A stretch of DNA of 9,321 nt from Fidelibacterota bacterium (GTDB lineage: Bacteria; Bipolaricaulota; Bipolaricaulia; UBA7950; UBA9294), in NCBI GenBank assembly GCA_024278395.1, contig JAJRTG010000200.1, forward strand, positions 1-9,321. The letters are read 5' to 3'. Both the position numbers and the translations under genes were made by a program. Shown here in pieces: positions 5,861 to 9,321 of the stretch. The notes below the pieces were generated by a model. The model was not told the origin of the DNA. It did no database searches and worked only from the letters and a program-made list of their open reading frames with translations. Every line of letters starts with the position of its first letter. Position 1 is the stretch's first letter.

Positions 5861-7284
5861 GGATCGGGGTGATCGGGGCCGGAGTCGTGGGGGCGCTGAT
5901 CGCCCGCGAGCTCTGCCGCTACGGGATAGAGGTACACCTGTTCGAGCGGGAGGAGGACGTCTCGTTTGGGGTGAGCAAGGCGAACTCCGGGGTGATCCAC
6001 GGCTGCTTCCACGAGAAGCCGGGGACGACGCGCGCCCGGTTCTGCGTGGAGGGGAACGCGGAGTATACGGCGCTCGCCCGCGAGCTCGACTTTCCGTTCA
6101 AACGGATCGGAGCACACGTCATCGCGTTCAACTCCGACGACGTCGCCGCCCTGGAGCGGCTCAAGGCCCAGGGGGAGGAGATCGGGTGCGCGGGCCTCGA
6201 GATCATCGACCGGGAAGAGATCCTCTCCCGGGAACCGCGTGTTAATCCAGACGTCCGTGCGGCGCTGTGGTCTCCGACGGTGGGGATCGTCGAGCCGTGG
6301 GACGTGGCGATCGCTGCGGTGGAGAACGCCTGCGCCAACGGTCTCGTCCTCCATCTGGGGACCGAGGTGACGGGGATCCGAGTGACCGGTGGACGTGTAA
6401 CCGGGATCGCGACCGATGCCGGAGGGTTTTCGCTCGACGCGGTGGTGAATGCGGCCGGACTGTACGCCGACCGGGTGGCGCGGATGGCCGGGGTGGACCG
6501 TCCCGTTCTCCACCCCCGCCGTGGAGAGTACATCCTCCTCGACAAGCAGGCTGCAGGGACGGCGAATTCTGTTCTGTTCCCCGCTCCGACGAACAACTCC
6601 AAGGGGATCCTCGTCCTTCCTACGGTCGACGGGAACATCCTCCTCGGCCCGACCGCCGACGACCTCCCGGCCCTGAGCCCGGATGCCGCCGCCACCTCGT
6701 CGGTCGGACTCGCCGCGGTGGTCTCCGGAGCGAAGCGTCTCGTCCCGGGGCTCGATCCGCGCCTGACGATCAAGACGTTCGCCGGGGTGCGGCCCGAGCC
6801 CGCGGGGGGAGAGTTTGTGGTCGGCCCCACCGTGGTACGCGGGTTCTACCAGGCGGCCGGGATGCGCTCTCCCGGGCTGACCGCGGCACCGGCGGTGGCA
6901 CGTTATCTCTCCCGGGAGATCGCGGCCGAGTTCGGGCTCGAGGAGAAGAGTGCGTTCGATCCGCAGCGGAAGTCGCCCCCCCGCTTCTCAGAGTTGGACG
7001 AAGCCGCCCGCGCCGCCTTGATCGAAGAAGATTCGAGCTACGGGCGGATCGTCTGTCGGTGCAACGAGGTGACCGAGGGGGAGATCGTCGCCGCGATCCG
7101 CCGCGGGGCGCGGACGGTGGACGGGGTGAAGTTCCGCACCCGCGCCGGGTTCGGCCGCTGCCAAGGGGGATTCTGCACCGCGCGCATCCTCACCATCCTC
7201 TCCCGTGAGCTCGGGGTCCCGCCCGAGGAGGTCACCGTGCGTGGGAAGGACGACCGGATCGTGGTGGGGAGAGTGAGACCATGA
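5857..7284 (+). CDS. glpA: GlpA-like FAD-dependent glycerol-3-phosphate dehydrogenase with C-terminal BFD-type [2Fe-2S] domain
   Basis: This 475-residue protein probably oxidises G3P to dihydroxyacetone phosphate. Residues 1-360 form a DAO/GlpD-type FAD domain: dinucleotide motif GAGVVG (7-12), FERE with the ribose-binding acid near 30, SKANSGVIHG (40-49), NAAGLYAD (198-205), an Arg in FAGVRPEP (308-315) and AAGMRSPG (333-340) near the flavin. Residues 395-475 form a BFD-like [2Fe-2S] domain with Cys400, Cys402, Cys435 and Cys440 (C-x-C-x32-C-x4-C). As I recall, E. coli GlpA, catalytic subunit of anaerobic GlpABC, has the same domain order. No membrane helix is visible. It overlaps both neighbours by ATGA, so synthesis is probably coupled to GlpK and the partner flavoprotein. 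The electron acceptor is not known from sequence. An L-2-hydroxyglutarate oxidase-like enzyme is an alternative, made less likely by the glpK/ugp context. Confidence 0.85.
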   Translation: MRIGVIGAGVVGALIARELCRYGIEVHLFEREEDVSFGVSKANSGVIHGCFHEKPGTTRARFCVEGNAEYTALARELDFPFKRIGAHVIAFNSDDVAALERLKAQGEEIGCAGLEIIDREEILSREPRVNPDVRAALWSPTVGIVEPWDVAIAAVENACANGLVLHLGTEVTGIRVTGGRVTGIATDAGGFSLDAVVNAAGLYADRVARMAGVDRPVLHPRRGEYILLDKQAAGTANSVLFPAPTNNSKGILVLPTVDGNILLGPTADDLPALSPDAAATSSVGLAAVVSGAKRLVPGLDPRLTIKTFAGVRPEPAGGEFVVGPTVVRGFYQAAGMRSPGLTAAPAVARYLSREIAAEFGLEEKSAFDPQRKSPPRFSELDEAARAALIEEDSSYGRIVCRCNEVTEGEIVAAIRRGARTVDGVKFRTRAGFGRCQGGFCTARILTILSRELGVPPEEVTVRGKDDRIVVGRVRP

Positions 7285-8522
7285 AGAGCTATCGGACTGA
7301 CGTCCTCGTGATCGGAGGGGGGGCGGCCGGGCTCGCCGCCGCGTCCGCTGCAGCAGAAGCCGGGCGGGAGACGATCCTGATCGAGCGGGAGGACTCGCCG
7401 GGAGGGGTGCTCGAACAGTGCATCCATCCCGGATTCGGGGTGCACCGGTATAGGGAGGAGCTCACCGGCCCGGAGTTCGCCGCCCGGCTCGTCGAGGAGC
7501 TCGATGCGAGCGGAGCGGAGGTCCTCACCGGGCGGAGCGTCCTTGCCATCGATCCCAAGACGCGGGCGGTGGAGACGGTCGGGCCGGAGGGGGTACGGAC
7601 GATCAGGCCGAAGGCGGTCGTGTTCGCCACCGGGGCGCGGGAACGGCCGTTCGGGGCATTGCGCATCCCCGGGCCGCGGCCGGTCGGGATCTTCACCGCC
7701 GGACTCGCCCAGAAGTTAGTCAACCTGCACAACCTCCTCCCCGGCCGACGGGCGCTCATCCTTGGCTCGGGCGACATCGGCCTGATCATGGCGCGGCGGC
7801 TCCACTTGGAAGGGGTTGAGGTGGTGGGAGTGCTGGAACTGAAGCCGTTTCCCGGCGGGCTGATGCGGAACGTGGTCCAGTGTTTGGATGACTACGAGAT
7901 TCCGCTTCACCTCTCCCACACCGTGATTGCGGTGCATGGGACGAAGCGGCTCACCGGGGTGACGGCGGCCCGGGTCGACGAGACCGGCCGCCCGATCACC
8001 GGTACGGCCCGGGAGTTCGCGGTCGACACGCTGATCCTGTCGGTCGGATTGATCCCTGAGGCGGAGCTGATAGGGCGGTTCGTCGGGCTCGATCCGATCA
8101 ACCGTGGCCCGTGCGTCGATTCCCGGTGGCGGACAAGGGCCCCGTGGCTGTTCGCCGCGGGGAACAGCGTTGCCGTGTTCGACCTCGTCGATACGGTCGC
8201 CGCCGCCGGGGAGAGCGCCGGCAGGTTCGCCGCCCGCTTTGCCGAGAACGACATCCCTGAAGTTCGGAAGATCCCCATCTCCCGCGGAGAGAACGTACTC
8301 CACCTCGTTCCCACGGAGATCGATCCCGGGGTCCCCACGTTGATCCACCTGCGGGTCCCCCGCCCGATGCAGCGGGCGCAGGTCCGGATCGGGGAGGGGA
8401 TCGTATCCCGCCGGCTCATCGGAGTCCGCCCGGCCGAGATGGTGGAAGTGGAGGTTCCCGTCGAGGCAGCGGAGGAGCTTGCGAAGCTTGCGGATGTGAA
8501 GGTTGAGGTGGTCGAGGAATGA
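7281..8522 (+). CDS. FAD/NAD(P)-dependent oxidoreductase, partner subunit of the GlpA-like dehydrogenase
   Basis: This 413-residue flavoprotein has a Pyr_redox_2-type layout. The N-terminal FAD motif is GGGAAG (12-17), a second dinucleotide motif LGSGDIG (161-167) suits NAD(P)H, ATGARERPFG is at 116-125 and the closing FAD motif is AAGN (292-295) followed by SVAVFDLVD. It has no CxxC redox disulfide like thioredoxin reductase; Cys47 in EQCIHPGFG is the notable cysteine near the flavin. Residues 330-413 form a small C-terminal domain unlike the usual dimerisation domain. It holds the gene position of E. coli glpB, but its fold is different, so no glpB symbol is given. It likely takes electrons from the GlpA-like [2Fe-2S] domain to NAD(P)+ or the reverse. 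Start ATG 7281 overlaps the upstream stop, with GGAG at 7268-7271. Confidence 0.85.
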   Translation: MKSYRTDVLVIGGGAAGLAAASAAAEAGRETILIEREDSPGGVLEQCIHPGFGVHRYREELTGPEFAARLVEELDASGAEVLTGRSVLAIDPKTRAVETVGPEGVRTIRPKAVVFATGARERPFGALRIPGPRPVGIFTAGLAQKLVNLHNLLPGRRALILGSGDIGLIMARRLHLEGVEVVGVLELKPFPGGLMRNVVQCLDDYEIPLHLSHTVIAVHGTKRLTGVTAARVDETGRPITGTAREFAVDTLILSVGLIPEAELIGRFVGLDPINRGPCVDSRWRTRAPWLFAAGNSVAVFDLVDTVAAAGESAGRFAARFAENDIPEVRKIPISRGENVLHLVPTEIDPGVPTLIHLRVPRPMQRAQVRIGEGIVSRRLIGVRPAEMVEVEVPVEAAEELAKLADVKVEVVEE

Positions 8523-8908
8523 AAGAAGTGAACCTGACCTGCATCTCCTGTCCGCTCGGCTGTCAGATCACGGTGCGGATGAACGGGGATAGGATTGTGA
8601 GCGTCACCGGGAACAGCTGCCCGCGCGGCGAGGCCTACGCCCGCCAGGAAGTGACCACTCCGATGCGGGTCATCGCCACGAGCGTCAAGGTGGAGGGCGG
8701 AAGCCTCCCGCTCGTCTCGGTGAAGACGGACAAGCCGATCCCCAAGCGGCTCATCCCGGAACTGATGGGGCTTGTAAAAACCCTATCCGTTTCCGCCCCG
8801 GTGCGGATCGGCCAGGTTCTGGTCGATGACGTCCTCGACACCGGCGCCAACCTGGTCGCCACGCGGAGGGTAGGTGCGGAGAGGACGGATCCTGGAACAC
8901 GTACATGA
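8519..8908 (+). CDS. DUF1667 family small cysteine-motif (probable iron-sulfur) protein
   Basis: This 129-residue protein opens with TCISCPLGCQITV, then NSCPRGEAYA: Cys8, Cys11, Cys15 and Cys34 (C-x2-C-x3-C-x18-C). The pattern resembles the [4Fe-4S] site at the N-terminus of molybdopterin oxidoreductases, so cluster binding is likely but not shown. The family (DUF1667) is uncharacterised; from memory it sits beside GlpA-like and FAD/NAD oxidoreductase genes, for example in Thermotoga. It may stand in for the iron-sulfur subunit GlpC, though it has no membrane segment and only one cysteine set. The last recognisable family residues are GANLVATRRV (109-118); an 11-residue polar tail follows and looks unconserved. 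The ATG overlaps the upstream stop (ATGA, 8519-8522), with GAGG at 8505-8508. Confidence 0.82.
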   Translation: MKEVNLTCISCPLGCQITVRMNGDRIVSVTGNSCPRGEAYARQEVTTPMRVIATSVKVEGGSLPLVSVKTDKPIPKRLIPELMGLVKTLSVSAPVRIGQVLVDDVLDTGANLVATRRVGAERTDPGTRT

Positions 8909-9150
8909 ATTTCGATCTGTTCAGCGTTGCATCACAGCGCCACCTTATCTTCTGGAGAAGGAGGCCTGTAAAACCGGGTCTGGAGCGATCCGGCGACCAC
9001 CCGAACCGACACGAGCTCGTGGCAGGAGGGGCTGTGGTTATTTCCTCCAAGATGTTTGTCGGGGTGAAAGAGGATCTCCTCCAACGCAGCCTTAGGCTTG
9101 CCCGCATAGCGGGTGCATTCCGGGCGGTAGCTTCGGTTGCGATCGATTAG
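8905..9150 (+). CDS. Small ORF of doubtful coding status at the operon end
   Basis: An 81-codon frame opens with an ATG overlapping the DUF1667 stop (ATGA, 8905-8908), the same junction as the three upstream gene pairs, and closes with TAG at 9148-9150. I do not recognise the product. Its first half is Arg/His-rich and polar; the second half (about 40-81) has alternating hydrophobic and basic stretches such as VVISSKMFVGV and LLQRSLRLARIAG that could form a strand and a helix. There is no good Shine-Dalgarno site, only a weak GGA 8 bases before the ATG, and its third codon positions are more mixed than in the genes to the left. It could be a small protein, the decayed tail of a gene, or noncoding sequence. 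Confidence 0.3.
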   Translation: MNFDLFSVASQRHLIFWRRRPVKPGLERSGDHPNRHELVAGGAVVISSKMFVGVKEDLLQRSLRLARIAGAFRAVASVAID

Positions 9151-9158
9151 TTATGCAT

Positions 9159-9321
9159 CTACTTTTCTTCGGTCAGTGCCAGGATCTCACGGGCGCGGGC
9201 GGCGTCTTCGTCAGCCACCGCGAGCTTCACCCCGCCGAGCGCCGGTGAGTAGAACGGGTTCATGGAGATGGTGTTCGCATCAAGTAGAACGGCACGGATC
9301 CCCTCCGCCTCCAGCCGCGCC
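9159..9321 (-). CDS. DUF2007-type putative signal-transducing protein (C-terminal part)
   Basis: Reading the minus strand from the right edge, the frame is open to TAG (complement of 9159-9161) and gives 53 C-terminal residues. The start is outside the window, and base 9321 is the last base of a split codon. The segment runs LEAEGIRAVLLDANTIS, then an ALGGVKLAV strand (27-35) and a DEDAARAREIL helix (38-47). That is the late part of the DUF2007 fold, in which LEaeGI, a D/EN loop, an alGGvkL strand and a D/EeDaerAreiL helix follow in order. The family is short (about 70-100 residues) and of unknown function, so most of the gene may be present. It is convergent with the glycerol block and not part of it. 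No clear terminator lies between. Confidence 0.65.
   Translation of the reverse strand, partial: ARLEAEGIRAVLLDANTISMNPFYSPALGGVKLAVADEDAARAREILALTEEK

Noticed and set aside
5620..6830. Long minus-strand open frames opposite the glpK/glpA junction (about 300 codons each)
   Set aside because: They are Arg/Pro/Ser-rich shadows caused by high GC opposite well-supported plus-strand genes, with no recognisable motifs.
6267..7208. A 313-codon plus-strand frame within the glpA-like gene
   Set aside because: Its product is dominated by Arg, Gly, Asp and Pro, the usual pattern of an out-of-frame GC-rich gene. The overlapping frame has complete FAD and Fe-S motifs.
8476..8496. Tandem GCTTGCG repeat near the end of the FAD/NAD(P) oxidoreductase gene
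   Set aside because: Two short copies within coding sequence for an Ala/Leu/Lys-rich helix; explained by codon choice.
9101..9113. CCCGC-ATA-GCGGG hairpin as terminator for either strand
   Set aside because: The stem is only 5 bp (plus one wobble), has no T-run on either side and lies inside the small ORF.

Overview
The window holds one strand-consistent gene block for uptake and oxidation of glycerol 3-phosphate (G3P), glycerol and probably glycerophosphodiesters, running on the + strand from base 1 to about 8908. Close Shine-Dalgarno sites, overlapping ATGA start/stop junctions and high GC show a bacterium. The gene set (ABC uptake, kinase, flavin plus iron-sulfur dehydrogenase genes without the membrane subunit GlpC) suggests an anaerobe, possibly a thermophile. 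From memory, a similar kinase/oxidoreductase/DUF1667 cluster occurs in Thermotoga and in some clostridia. A deep-branching anaerobic lineage such as Bipolaricaulota (OP1/Acetothermia) or Thermotogota would fit, but this is a weak inference.

Layout: (1) 1-2388 is the 3' part of ugpB, then ugpA and ugpE, the binding protein and two permeases of a Ugp-type importer. A 13-bp perfect hairpin lies between ugpB and ugpA. (2) 2389-3183 is a HAD-IIA (NagD/AraL/PGP-type) phosphatase whose ATG abuts the ugpE stop. (3) 3200-4306 is an LDH2/malate dehydrogenase-family NAD(P)-dependent oxidoreductase. (4) 4307-4387 is an A/T-rich gap with a promoter-like pair, a palindrome over the -10 and a ribosome binding site. 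(5) 4388-8908 is glpK, a GlpA-like FAD protein with a C-terminal BFD-type [2Fe-2S] domain, a two-dinucleotide-fold FAD/NAD(P) oxidoreductase and a small cysteine-motif DUF1667 protein. These four genes are joined by ATGA overlaps. (6) 8905-9150 is a doubtful small ORF, and a 5'-truncated DUF2007-type gene enters on the - strand from the right edge.

Likely pathway: UgpBAE imports G3P or glycerophosphodiesters. The HAD enzyme may release phosphate and glycerol from phosphorylated C3 compounds, and GlpK phosphorylates glycerol to G3P. The GlpA-like protein oxidises G3P to dihydroxyacetone phosphate. Its electrons probably pass through the [2Fe-2S] domain, the partner flavoprotein and the DUF1667 protein to NAD(P)+ or another soluble carrier. 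The LDH2-family enzyme may reduce pyruvate or another 2-oxoacid to re-oxidise NAD(P)H. No UgpC ATPase, GlpC, GlpF or regulator gene is in the window. I found no tRNA, rRNA, CRISPR array or mobile element.
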